A program made the position numbers and the translations under genes. Positions 34,312 through 46,334 of a DNA stretch of 64,000 nucleotides are shown here, in pieces. The notes under the pieces are model-generated. The model worked only from the letters and a program-made list of their open reading frames with translations, was not told the origin of the DNA and ran no database searches. The stretch covers positions 74,487,689 through 74,551,688 of the forward strand of contig NC_134455.1 in assembly GCF_047948215.1 (NCBI RefSeq). Direction: 5' to 3'. Source of the DNA: Lycorma delicatula. Taxonomy: Eukaryota; Arthropoda; Insecta; Hemiptera; Fulgoridae. How positions within the stretch are numbered: the stretch's first letter is position 1; every line of letters starts with the position of its first letter.

Positions 34312-34360
34312 ACTCCCCTGGGCCGGACCGACTTGATGGTATTACGCCACCCAGGGGAGT
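34312..34360 (-). promoter_or_regulatory. 3'-terminal RNA hairpin of LINE-2
   Basis: On the minus strand the arms are ACTCCCCTGGGT (34360-34349) and GCCCAGGGGAGT (34323-34312): 12 pairs including one G-U, around a 25-nt loop, next to the A tail. Compared with LINE-1 (11669-11716), stem positions 4 and 8 changed on both sides with pairing kept. Confidence 0.75.
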
Positions 34361-34507
34361 GTCCGTTACTCTAATAGGCCCTCCCCACCTACCGGCTATA
34401 TACCGGCATGGCAGGTCAGGCCTACCGGTTGGCTCTTTTGGGATTTTTTCCCCTTTTTTAACTTAGTTAAGAAAACCTAGCAGTCAACCCAAGGAGTCCT
34501 CAGCGGC

Positions 34508-37446
34508 TCATCGAAACCAGCACACCTCAGCATGCTGGCTCTCACCGCTGAGGCTGTCCACCCAAACTACAATGTAAAAACCTTTCCTTTCATCTATAAT
34601 TTTTTGTTTAAGGACTGACCTTATGAACTCTACAACCTTTCTCCAATTCTCTACCCTACTGAGCATATGATCTATTATCTCTCTCAGAGTCTTTCCGTCA
34701 ATACCAGCATTGTATCTTAGCATTTGCCATTTTTGTCAATTCAGGAAAGTATGCTCTACATCGTCACGTTCGTTACAATACATGCACGTAGGTTGATCTC
34801 TTTTGCCAACTTTGTGGAGGTATTCATTAAAGCACCCATGGCCAGTTAAAAACTGTGTGACGTGGTAATCTATTTCTCCGTGGCGTCTGCCTGTTTATCT
34901 AACTATATCAAGGATCTGGTCCATCTGGCTACCCCAGCCTGCAGCCATCTTTCCTGCCATATATTATTAATATCTTGCCTGACTTCATTACCACACGTCC
35001 TAAAAACCTCTCAACCCTGTGTCTAGCAATGAGATCAATAGGGGGCACACCAGAAAGCACACAGAGGGCCTCATACGAGACCGTTCTGTAAGCGAATGCT
35101 ACTCCAAGCAATACCCTCCTGTGTATCTTTTTTAATCTGTCCTTGTTCCTGTTAATAGTCATAGCGGGCCACCATGCAGGAACCGCATACAAAATCGATA
35201 AGACTACGGTTGTCGCAAGTAGTCTCCTTTTCGATACCCTAGGAGCTCTGTGCTTTGACATAATAACGTTCAAGCTTTTAATCGTTTTCTCTGCGCTATG
35301 ACAGACGTTCAACACATGTTCAGTGAAACGACAATTTCTTTGCAGAGTAACTCCCAAGTATCTCAATACCTGAACTTCAGCAATGTTATTACTTTCTATA
35401 TATATATATCCACTGATTCCAACACCCTTCTACCAGTAAATTTGCTATATTTGCACTTATCCACCGAGATCTGTAGTCCTCTTGAATGCAGCCATCTACC
35501 GACTATTTCGAGTGCTGAATTTGCCTTATCCTTTACCTCATCAATTATTTTGGCCTGAATGAGTACTGCCAAGTCGTCAGCGTAAGCCAAAAGCTGAACC
35601 CCTTCAGGGTATGTCTGCTGGAGGACTCCATCAAAGGCCAGGACCCATAACAGTGGACCGAGCACTGAGCCTTGTGGCACACCACCGCACATGCTAAAAA
35701 GTACCTCTTCTTCTTGTGCACTGACTGCACACCTTCGATCTCTGAGATACTCCTCTACCTGTCTCCGCAAGTATGGACTAATTCCTTTCTCTACCAGTGC
35801 TGTATTTATATGTTTCCATGCGATGGATCCAAACGCATTCTTCACATCGAAAGAAACAAGTAGAGGAATAATTCTCGTCCGCCTAGTGCCGCTTCTAGCT
35901 TCATCAGCCCAGTTCACTACTCTGTTGATAGCAGTACATGCTATCAACAGGTGGATCTACCTCTCCAAAAACCATATTGATTTGCACTAATTCCAGCACC
36001 CTCCTCCACCTCCTGCACAATGCGGCCAACCAGCATTTTTTCAACAATCTTCTTCCCAATCGTGTTGAGAAGGCTCAAAGGTCTGAAGGTCGGTTGTCCC
36101 CCATTACCTGTGTTTTTGGGCTAGAAGACAACCCTAGCCTCCTTCCAACAGTCCGGGAAAGATTTATTAATCAGCCCGTGGCTGGCCACCTCAAGCATTT
36201 CCCATGGCGATTTTTTAATAAGGCTCTTGATGATTGCCGCTGGAATCTTGTCCGGTCCTGGACTTTTCTTAACGGCCAACATGCCCCCAGCACATTGGAG
36301 CTCACTTAAGGCAAATCGTCTACTGTCACCCTCAGTAGGGATACTCTCATGCGAGGAAAAAGACTGGGTATTTGTGCTTCGGCACATTCTTTTGTAAGAA
36401 CGGGGAGACATCTTCCAAATCTTTTAGTAATAATTTTGTAGGCCATCCTCCATGGATCGTTATCTAAATCAGCACATAACCTAGCCCAATGCTCTCTTTT
36501 TTCTCTCCTTATTGTTCTATTAAGGGCTCTTCTAGCATCAATGTATTTAATGGATGCTTCCTGATATCTCTGCCCACCTACTAATATGAGTCTTTATTTG
36601 ATGCGTCTTTTAGCTTGTAACGTCTGCCTCAGGTACGCTATCTCTCTTGTCCACCAATAAACCATATGCTTTTTGACTCCATTACGTGACTCCCTGTCCA
36701 TTTCCTGCTTGATAATGTTAGTAGACAATGCTTCTGGCGCAAAGTTCTCCATTGTTGACAGTCTGGCAGCCACTCTGTTGGTTATCACGTCTATTTGATC
36801 AACGGAAAATCTAAGTACAGGAGTTTGATCATTACTCTTGAAACTAATGTCCTCTAGAATCAACATCATGGCATAATGTTTGCTTGCTATGTCCTGCTGG
36901 AGGATCTCCCAGTTCCACTGTTGGCTACTCCATCTGTTATCCAAAATTACTAGGTCAAGAATGGAGGTGTGACCCCTGGCCTCAAAGGTTGGTGTATCAT
37001 CATTTATGCAATGGCAACCAACGGTCTCCATAAGTTCGGTTAACAATTCTCCTCTTTTATTCATGCGTCGACCGCCGGTTGCCACCAATCTACTGTTGAA
37101 ATCACCAAGCATAATAATCTTTTTATCTGTGTTGTTAACTACATTTTGCAGCACATCAAGTGAACTGTTAAATACTCTACAATCAACAATAGCCCACAAT
37201 TAGTGCCATAGACTCTACCGCAACTATGACCTTGCCTCTGTAACTTAGTCTCCATGCAATTCTGTGGCTGATATCCTTAAAAGCTACGTCTCCCTCCGTG
37301 TCTGTGTGCCATCCGGATCTTGCAGCCTCATAGACATTCGGCTCGGTGATAACCAAAAAGTCAGCATTCTTTTCCGCAACTATTCTGGAGACTAGATTGT
37401 GAGACACCGTACTCCTGTTGACGTTAGCCTGCAGTATTCTAAGCAT
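34508..37446 (-). pseudogene. LINE-2 ORF2: endonuclease, RT and C-terminal CCHC, multiply broken
   Basis: It starts at ATG 37446 (QANVNRS, TEPN). A frameshift near 37190 leads to MLGDFN (about 37110), SILDL and SKHY, where relatives have SDH, so the catalytic Asp is Lys. A well-kept linker (36590-36430) runs in another frame, then KKSPGPDKIP (about 36265), a stop at 36118-36120, and a short insertion with frameshift near 35940. Then follow FDVKNAFGS (about 35855), GGVPQGSVLGPLLW (about 35680) and YADDLAVL (about 35580). A frameshift sits in a TA run at 35399-35409. The distal frame 35366-34929 continues to a zinc finger at about 34785-34740 (CMYC...H) whose last Cys is a TGA stop. It is clearly non-functional. 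Confidence 0.9.
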
Positions 37447-38122
37447 TCTGGTTTTTAATACACTGCCAAGCCCCTGTTCTGTGTTCTTGACTATTACATG
37501 TAAGACATTTCTTAGGTTCCTGGCAGTTAGCTATCAGGTGCCCTTTTCCACCACAATTAAAGCAGAGGTTAGTTCTATCCGGGCCTTTACAATCCTGATG
37601 TCGATGGCCAGTGTCCCAGCATCTAAAACATTTCTCCCCTTCTTCACGTATAAAAGCTCTACAATTTACCCAGCCTATTCGTAATCGTTGTTCTACCATT
37701 TTACAGGCTGCCTTGTAAGATGTAATCACAGTCACATTTTTGGTTTCAGCAAAACCTGATCTTATAGAAGAGATCTTAACCTCGTCAGTATCGCCAATCC
37801 TTGCCGTAATTGCGGCCAAAATCTCCTCCTCAGTGATGTCGCTCTCGACATCCCTAATATGAACAGTCGTACGCCAACCAGCTCTAGTCTTTAGATCCAC
37901 TTTTAAATCCGCCACCTTATCTTTCAGTATACTCGAAAAAATCTGCAGCACATTTTGAGCCCTGTATTCTGACCAGAACCTCTACGTTTTTTCCCTTTTT
38001 TAATGAGATTACATCTTTAACGTCGTCTCTAGCTACAGCCGTCTTCATTGCTCCCAGGAGCTCTGCATATGTTTTGCTCTCAGACTTAACTACTATTGTT
38101 CTACTATCCTCCGCAGGTGGAT
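37439..38122 (-). pseudogene. LINE-2 ORF1 (gag-like) 3' part
   Basis: From the truncation point at 38122 the frame reads SRTIVVKSESKTYAELLGAM, breaks by a frameshift near 37945, and then runs open to the stop at 37439-37441. Three zinc knuckles close it: CFRCWDTGHRHQDC, CFNCGGKGHLIANC and CLTCNSQEHRTGAWQC, the same 2-4-4, 2-4-4, 2-4-6 spacing as in LINE-1. The ORF2 ATG (37446-37444) lies inside the end of this frame, giving an 8-base overlap (ATGCTTAG) instead of the UAAUG of LINE-1. Confidence 0.88.
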
Positions 38123-38245
38123 TAAAAGATTATAACTTTTTAAACGTTCGTTTTACTATTTTTGTATTATGGGGCATAAAATATTATTAAATATAAACTA
38201 TATACCATGTTTCGCGTACGTTTTAAGGAAAGAAAGTTGTTTATA

Positions 38246-39254
38246 CGAGGATCGTTCAGTAATTAAAGAGACAAACGGAAGAGTAAAAAAATTATTTATT
38301 AGAATAAACTGAATCTTTTGATGTTCAAGTGGACACCCCTAACATAAAAATCACCTATTCGAAAAGAATTTCCATTATTAACCTGTTTTGTTTATTTCAA
38401 AATGTCGGCCCTACTTAAAACTTGTATCGTAGAACAGCGTGATGTGATAAAAAGTTTTATTTTTTGAAGGTGTTAAACCGGCCGAAATTCGCTCGTGGCT
38501 ATTTAAATCAGTATAGTAAAAAGTATTAGGCTTATACATTTTTGTAAGTGGATCGAACAATTAAAATCGGGCAGAACAAGTGTTACCGACATTCATCATA
38601 GCGGAAGACAGGTGGAAGTTTTGATTAACGCTTTATAAAACTCACATTAATGATATTATGCGAGTATCTACACTTTCCATTACAGTACCCACGATAAGCT
38701 GAATTACTGCAAAACGTGTTGAAAATGGATTCCGAGACGGTCGATTCAAATCACAAAGATCACATTTATACGCCAGTTTTATTGCGCTTATTTGGAAGTG
38801 CAATTGACTGAGTACTATTGTGGCATACTAGAAAGATCCGGAATAAGGAGAAACAGACCTGGTTCTCTCTAAAAGGTATAATTCTTCTGCATGATAATGC
38901 CTGCCTCCATGCTGCTCAAAAAATATGGGAAGTTATTTAAACGTTTGGTCACCTGGTGTTACGGCATCATTCTTTAAGTATTGGTTATCTCATACCAGTA
39001 GTTTATTCGTTTGTTCTCAAAGAGTTTTTACATGAACAAGTTCGGCAATAAGAGTTAATAAACCGTGCGGTACAATCATTCAGACACCGAAGTCAACAAT
39101 TCTCTATTTAAATAAGAAAGCTTACAGAAAGATGAGATAAGTGCCTAAATGTAACCGGAAATTTTGTTGACAAGTATTATTAGTTTCATAGTCATTAAAC
39201 AAATAAAAATAATTTTTCTAGTCATTCGTCTCTTTAATGATTAAACGACCCTCG
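38246..39254 (+). mobile_element. mariner-type element with TA target sites and inverted repeats
   Basis: The 1009-bp element has 27-bp inverted repeats (38246-38272 and 39228-39254), 23 of 27 matching, beginning CGAGGATCGTT and CGAGGGTCGTT. It is flanked by TA on both sides (38244-38245, 39255-39256). The length is close to that of a complete mariner element of about 1.0-1.3 kb, so it may be slightly deleted. Confidence 0.88.
38402..39180 (+). pseudogene. mariner transposase, decayed
   Basis: It starts at ATG 38402 with MSALLKTCIVEQRDVIKSF (HTH region). Then come VKPAEIRSWL, KWIEQLKSGR near 38550, SGRQVEVLIN, YYCGILERSGI (about 38815) and LLHDNACLHAA (about 38885-38920), which holds the second catalytic Asp of the LHDNA(R/C)PH motif. 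LKEFLHEQVRQ and INRAVQSF (about 39020-39090) follow near the C-terminus. Stops and frameshifts interrupt it in at least four places. The first catalytic Asp region is poorly preserved. Confidence 0.75.
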
Positions 39255-39256
39255 TA

Positions 39257-42200
39257 AATATCAAAATGAATGAGCTATTTGGTTTTCCTCAAAATTTATT
39301 GAAGGTTATTGATGCTTTTGATCATTTTCATGACAACTTCCGAAGTTTAGGTTCAACTTGAGAGTCAATTCTAAATGAAACCCTTAAAACGTTCTCTGCG
39401 ATTGAAAACAGAAATATGTGCACAACTAAATGCGCTGTTATCAGGGTCAGCTCAATATTGATCAGCATCGTACCATTTTACTTGTATGATTGTAAACCTT
39501 TAGACAATATGTTAACATCGTAGAAGAGAAGGGTGTGAATTACTTTTTTTATCATGATTTAATATTTATTTTATAGACTTGGAGTTATAAAAATTATCTA
39601 CTTTCACGTACCTAAAAGAAATTATTTTTAAAAAACTTTATGGAAAGGAAAACGAAATTGTTAGCATATGTTTCTGCTTCTGGTATTTATAATTATCTCA
39701 CTTAAATTATGCGTTGATAAGAGTTCTCTATTCTTATTATATGTCAGAGATTTTATTTGAGAATAGTCTATGAAAGTTGGGAACATAAAAATCATATATA
39801 TATTGGCATATAATGCAATAGCATGGGATCCATATCAAGGAAAACAGATCTATTCTTCATGCTCCGCACGGAGATTTGATGCGATATTTTATTTTTTACT
39901 ACACTAAAGTATACGATAAAATGTAGTATTTTTGGAAAGAAATTAAAATGAAATATTTTTCCAGTCTGTGATCGAATGAATTGTTTTTACTTTATTTTTG
40001 GCACTTTCTCTGTTTTTGAGGTAGTTATTGCCAGATGCAGTTTCCGTTTATGAAATTTTCCATTAAGGTTCCTTGTTATTTGAATAAATGACGTATGAAT
40101 AACAATTTTTCATAAAATTTTACTTCTCAGAATAGCGACTGCAGCCTTTGTTATTTGAGAATCGGTAGAAAACTACGTAGAGGAGAAGTTTCGTTCCTCA
40201 AAATATCGCTGTATAACTGAACATATGATCGTCCCGTCATTTCTAATAAAAACTACTGTTGACGTAACTCACCATTGCCAGTCAGTGTTTCAGCGGCTAC
40301 TCGTAACATACTTTACAGTTTACAGAATTTTAAGCCCACCAGTTTTCTCTGTGACCGTTTTCCTACTACTGAATAGCAATATTCCTTCCTCAATATGCTG
40401 TTAAACCTTAATCGTACGTTATCATTGGCCAAACATTTTTCAGCGGACTTCCTTTAGATAAGTGAGTTTTAACAAAATTATAATATTAAAAATGGTAGTA
40501 CAGTGGAAGTACCTTCTCTATAATCATGTCAGTGATGATAGTACTCCTGGAAACATTGTTTACTAGAGTGTTGATACTGCATGACTACTCGTATTTTTTG
40601 GCATCAGTTAAATCTTTCACAATCGATTAGCAGTTCCGATTTGTGCTTTATTTTAACTATAGTATCACTTTACCAACTCATTCTTTTTTTTTGTAAAGCT
40701 CATCCATTAATTATACATTACTAATAAATATTCACCTAGAAATTTATCAATATTATAAAATAACTTACAATCGTACTGATATAACACCAGAAATAACCTT
40801 CTTTAAAAAGTTTTGCGTTCTAAATATCCTATTCAAATGTATGAGTTATACTGGTAAGTACTGCCTTCATATGTTGTTAGTGTTCTTAGAATTACTGATA
40901 AAGTTTACCGTATTCAGTTATTGCTTAATACATGATCTGTAATGAAACGAAGCTGATATCCCGAGGTAGGAAATTAACTATGTGGTATCCTCTTTCCGGG
41001 TTAAGATAAGAGCTTCTAATACAAGCGCTCAGTAAGAAACGATTTTCACGCTAGTCATGATATAAAGTTAGCTTTTATGTATGTTTTCTGTTCTAAATTA
41101 TTTTGTAACTAATAAAAATCTTATTTCTACACCAAATTTTATACGTTACTAAGCAGATAATCATCAAGTTTTGTATAATTACTCAGGAAAGTAAAGTTGA
41201 ATAATATTTATTAATTAAACATTTTGATGAACATTTAAATTTAAAGGCTATGTCTAAAGTGAATTAAAACGTATAAATTTTGTAAAAAATAATTAGTATT
41301 TTTTTGTAAAAAAAAATAGTATTTTCTTAATATTGTATTAAAAGTAAGTAATTTTTTCGGATAGATCAAGCTGTAATTATATCAAATTCTGTAATCATTT
41401 GAAGCTAATGGCAGAGAATCTCAGTTGGTAGCTCTTTATACACTATACACGTCCTTAACTGTAGTTAAGAATATACAGGTTTTTTCAGTGTTAAATTTTA
41501 ATTGGATTTTTTAATATTATTAATTTATTGTTTTTTATTTGTTTCAGGTAAATGTTCCTTGTGAATCATTTTGAATATTACGTAAGTAAATTTTTTATCA
41601 CGCTCGCTCCCTTTTCTTTAAGTACAAACAATGGTAAGCGTTTTATTGATCCCGTCCGTAATTATACTAGGCCTATAAACGTTTACTTTCTTGCCCTTTT
41701 CATATCTCGTAACTTTTTAGAAACAAGAAAGTAAAAATGAACTTTTTTCTTATATTTTTTTATTGCAAAAGTTATGGTGATACTGCTTATTAGCTGATGT
41801 TGTTACTAGATAAACGTGGAGACACTAACAGATTTCAACCTTGCCTGATTCATTGATAATTTTTGTATTATCTTTATTATAAAATTATTGAACTCGTAGC
41901 CTTCATTTTTCCATGAAAATGTTTTTATAGACGTAATATTATTTTCTGTATTTATATAGGAAAGTAAATTTACACTAAAGACCAATTAAACTTAAAGTTA
42001 CTCTAAATAAATAAACGCAGTATTAATTTACATTGCACAATTAAATGTATTTCTTACAAAGTAGCACAGGTAACTAATCAAATACTTTCTTCTTTGTTTC
42101 TGAACTAATTATTTTTGTTATCAGTGTAATATAATTCGTTATAACTTGTTAAATAAACTATTTAAATTATATATTTAATCACCAATATTATAATTAATAT

Positions 42201-42590
42201 CAATTTGATATTATAATGGATCACCGTAATTCACGAAGTTGAATGGAAATGCTGATAAACCCTGACTACTCAGTCATATTAATAATATAAGTTTGTTTAT
42301 ATTCACTTTTAGTTTAACTGAGTTTTATACTACTCAGGTTATATCTTTATCGAAGAGTTTTAAACTATTCAGTACTCTAATAATTATTTTGAAAAAGAAA
42401 AAGAATAGTATAAGTAATACGATTTCCTTTTGTTGCTTAAATCTGTTTTTAATAAAAGCCGGTGGTATAACTTCCTGTCTTTCTCCCTTTGACAGATTTC
42501 TATTTCAAATACGCCAAAGGGTTTTTAAATATTAATGACCTAATTATATATTATGTAGAGTAAAATTGCGAACACATTAAAATTCATATT
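39257..42590. other. AT-rich stretch, nothing firmly recognised
   Basis: No repeat family identified. A 34-base acceptor-donor bracket at 41548-41581 is described separately. The open frame at 42293-42535 looks random. Confidence 0.35.
41548..41581 (+). other. speculative small exon with start codon
   Basis: A pyrimidine-rich tract ending TTTCAG (41542-41547) precedes GTAA and ATG (41552), ten sense codons (MFLVNHFEYY) and a strong donor, GTAAGTAA, from 41582. The upstream promoter at 23647 lacks an ATG in its first exon, so such an exon could belong to that transcript. The evidence is only splice-site shape; chance occurrence in 64 kb of AT-rich DNA is likely. Confidence 0.12.
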
Positions 42591-42594
42591 AAAA

Positions 42595-43620
42595 GATTTT
42601 GGGCCCCAGTTGACCATCGAATGAAGTTTTTATTATCGAAATTATTCTGAAAATATTAATTCTAAAAAAAGGAAAAAACAAAAATCAAAATTTATAGTAA
42701 AAAAAATAATTAAATCTCGTTTGACCCCCTTGCTCAACAGCTATCTCATATAACATTTTTAATAATAACTAAACCTTAAAAACAGATAAAATATCACAAA
42801 TTATAAAAAAAATTTAAGTTTGGTTGTATGGGAGCACTTTTTATAAAACGTTTCAATTTCGTCTACATTAATATCACTATAGAATTTTCAATTTTGAAAA
42901 TTAAAATTTAAAAATTTGAAATTTTATGTATGGGTTCCATTCAGCTAGCACTCTTGTTTTTAGGGTTTAGAAATTATTTTCTTCAATAAGTCAGTCGAAT
43001 TTGATGTTATTTTTTTAATAAATAAAAAGTTTTTTATTTTAAAAAAAATGAAAACCTGTTGCTCCGTTATCCGATAGGGTTGAAGATCAGGACCATAGCT
43101 GGAATATATGTAATAAAATATTTATGCCTAATTTCAACGTTTTTAGTGAACGGATTTTCGAGATGTAAGCCAAAAACTGTATAGAAATAATATTGGATAT
43201 CCCCCACCCCTAAGTTCAACTGAATTTGGAGTTTTGAATACCTTAATAAGTACTTTTATCATACTAATCCTCAGTTTCATATAATTATTATACAGAAAGC
43301 CAAACATTAAAAATGGAGAAAACTACGCTTCCCTTTTTTTACTTATGTCCAAAATTCATGGCATCAATGCTCCATATACAGAAATTTTTTTGAGCCATTT
43401 TTTAAGAATTTATATTGAGGCAGAACGAATGTATTAATGAAAATACAAATCAACGCACTTACATACAAATTTGTATGTAACATCTTCTGAAAATTTGTAT
43501 CTTTTTTTTGTATCCGTTTTTTTATATTTAAGCGAGTTTGAATTATCGAAATTTATAAATACATACATTTTCTTTATAACTAAGCTGCTGCGGCATAGAA
43601 AATAGTGGGAAAGTAAAATC
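42595..43620. repeat. unclassified, possibly repetitive block
   Basis: It contains phrases typical of decayed repeats (a GGGCCCC-rich start near 42600, CGTTATCCGATAGGGTTGAAG at about 43063, CCCCCACCCC near 43200). I found no second copy in the window and no terminal repeats. Confidence 0.25.
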
Positions 43621-43644
43621 CAAGTAGAAGTAAAGAGAATTATT

Positions 43645-43798
43645 TATTTTTTTCCTGTTAAGCCTCCGGTATCTGCGATTTAGTATTCAAATCCGTATAC
43701 AAATAACTGCCTTTACTAGGATTTGAACGTTGGAACTCTCGACTTCGAAATCAGCTAATTTGCGAAGACGCGTTCACCACTAGACCAACCCGGTGGGT
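43645..43798 (-). mobile_element. SINE type A, internally deleted, with intact tRNA-like head
   Basis: Minus strand: GGGTTGGTCTAGTGGTGAAC (good A box) starts the element at about 43795. CGTTCAAATCC (near-consensus B box) lies about 50 bases on. TTTGAATACTAAATCGCAG is then joined directly to the 3' end ACCGGAGGCTTAACAGG and the tail. The central region present in the 30470-30750 copy is missing. This copy best shows the pol III head of type A. Confidence 0.85.
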
Positions 43799-44379
43799 CA
43801 AAGAAAAACGGTGGAAACCGCTTTATATTTCAAAATTGAGGGATATTAAAAGGTAGAAATACATGCGCAATTAAACAATTACAAAATTATTACTTTATGT
43901 TGTGATTGGAGTTTTCCCCCAAAATTGAATCAAGCTTTTTCCTGAAATAGGAAGATAGAAATATGATGATACATGAGTTTAATGTTAAAAGGTATACGAA
44001 AAGGTTTCGTGATAAATAATTCTCGATGCTGTTTTTCGAGTTGTAATCAATCAAAGTTGCAAAAACGGAAAAGTCGTGGTAGTAACAAAACTAGGTTAAA
44101 CTTCCCGTAGTACATTTTTATTTTGCATTAACTTCATAATTAAATTCAATAATAAACTTTAAACAGTTATTGTTGGAATTAATGGCCAAAACAGTAATAT
44201 TTACAGCCTTCACAATAATAAATAACTAATAATAGTATATAATAACTAATAATTTGCAACAGTAGTACAAATTAAATGGTTATGTCAACTGATATTATTA
44301 CTTTGATTATCACAGTATTTAGTTTTATAATTCAGTTAAATGTTTACGGTCCTAAATTACTAAATGCAATAAATTTTAA

Positions 44380-44650
44380 AAGCGGGTCATTCTGTAAGAA
44401 ATCCTTCTTCTCTACAGTTTGGCAGTGCGCTAACCTGAAGTAATATCTATTTATAACTTGTATTATGTTTGATGGTATACTTGAAAATTCTTCAATTATA
44501 TCCTTTTTAAGTCGTCAATATTTACAGGTTTTGTTTTGTTTACATTATGTTTTAAGTAACCCAAAAATAATGATCAAGAGGAGACAGATCTAGAGACCTA
44601 CCCGATGGTCTGGAGATTTTCATTTAAAATTTTCCGTGTTATTAGATAGC
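44380..44650 (-). pseudogene. mariner transposase C-terminal remnant
   Basis: Minus strand: RPSGRSLDLSPLDHYFW (about 44615-44565) contains the third catalytic Asp in the SPDLSPLD-type motif. A one-base frameshift is followed by LGYLKHNVNKTKPVNIDDLK and KDIIEEFSSIPSNIIQVINR, then YYFRLAHCQTVE, which runs open to about 44385. Upstream parts are missing. The KTKP...DDLK order is typical of mariner-like C-termini in insects. Confidence 0.75.
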
Positions 44651-44744
44651 AGTGATATTTTTGCATAGTTTAAAGTAGTCATGCAATATTAATAAGAATT
44701 AAATATATAATAATTTCCTCTTACCAACTATTTTTTTTATTATG

Positions 44745-44800
44745 TCCTAGCGCTTTCGGATGTTAATCCATCATCAGGAACATTAAGTGTTATGCATTAT
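44745..44800. repeat. short motif shared with 21735-21780
   Basis: CCTAGCGCTTTCGGATGTTA and TCCATCATCAGGAACATTAAG match the earlier site with a similar order and spacing. It is probably the edge of an unclassified element. Confidence 0.35.
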
Positions 44801-46286
44801 AATTATTCCTTCACAAATTAATATATAAAATGAATTTTGAATTTTAAACATAAAAATTATAAATACAATTGATCATCAAAAGGTAAAAATAATGCCGACG
44901 TTGTCCGTCATGTCAGTATAACTGATTCTGACATGAAAGTTATTTAGTTACAGTTAGCTAAAACATTTAACAAATTCATACGTATAGAAACATAAACCAT
45001 GTAACATTTTCGCGGCGGACCTAGAGCCCGCCCTTTTTTCTAGTAGATATATAAACCCTTGTTAAGAGTTCTTACGTTACTGGTAGTGTCATAGACTATA
45101 TATACTTTAATGAATAATGACTTGACTTTATGAAATGTGAACTGTGAGCGTGTGAACTGGATTTGAACTGAATGACTTGAATCAATCGAATGAATAATAT
45201 TCCAAAAATAATAGATTTACATATACGTTAAATGGTAACTTTTTATAACTTTTCCCCCATGACAGCATAAAATTAGAAATAGATAGAAATAATGAGTAGT
45301 AGAATAATAAGTGAAATTAAATTTTTTTGTCAATTGTAGATTTTAAAGTTTATTTTAGATTTTTTTTTTACTTGTATTACGCTGAAATGAAATAATTTGT
45401 ATTTATCCAAAGGGTTTTTTAAAAATATAATATTAAAATACATGCGTTTACATAATATGATTTAATATAATCTTCACGATTAATATCTGTCAAATAAAAC
45501 AGATTTTCATATCTGAAAGTAAATATGCGTAACATCTTGAATAATATTTTAGTTCGTATGCGAATTTATTCTTTCCTGGTGCTCGGTTCTAAAACGCTTT
45601 CCGTTTCTACATTTACGCGCACAACCCTCCTAATATTACGAATTATATTGCCCTATAATATAAAAAGCATTTTTTATAAAGAAAAATATTTTAGAACATT
45701 GACTAGAATAATGCTGAATGAAAAAGAGTATTTATTACAAAGCATAAATTTTACAAAAAAAAAAAAAAAAAACGTATAAGAATTTGTAATATGATTAAAT
45801 CCAAACTTGAGATTGATAGAAGTTGATTTATTGTAGTTATCCGAGTTAACATTTTATATATGTAGGAAAAATATTACTTTTCTCAAAAAAAAAATATTTA
45901 TATTTCAGTAAAAAAAAAAGTAAAATAAAGTTTTAGTAAAAGAAAAAGAAAAGAAAAAGAATATCTTTATTTTTACTATTTTTCTAAATAGGAGAAAGAT
46001 TTTCACTTTAAGAAATATTTTTCTTACCTTTAAAAAAATCTTGAAACGGACTTTACAAAAAAACAATTGTGCCAACGGAGTCGCTATATTTTACCGGCAA
46101 CAGAACTGAAGCTGTATTTCGAAAACTGGTTTCTTGAACGATTACAAGATTTTCTTAAAATTAAATTTTCTACAAATTTTGTTGGAGAATTTGTATGTGT
46201 TATTTTTCAGTTTTAAAAAATTTTATTAGACACCATTAGTTAACTGTACGTAATCTGTGGAATGGAAATATTTAATGTTTTCAAGT

Positions 46287-46334
<48 letters not shown>

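Larger units (their letters stand above)
34288..38122 (-). mobile_element. second R1-clade LINE (LINE-2), 5'-truncated
   Basis: About 3.8 kb on the minus strand. The T run at 34286-34303 is the A tail of the element; above it lie a 3' UTR with a terminal hairpin, the pol ORF and part of gag. Homology stops inside gag at about 38122, so the copy is 5'-truncated, as is usual for reverse-transcribed insertions. A 9-bp repeat TAAAAGATT at 34279-34287 and 38123-38131 is a plausible target duplication. It is related to but clearly distinct from LINE-1 and carries many more lesions, so it is probably older. Confidence 0.9.

Noticed and set aside
35298..37684. Plus-strand frames over LINE-2
   Set aside because: They are shadows of the minus-strand gag and pol.
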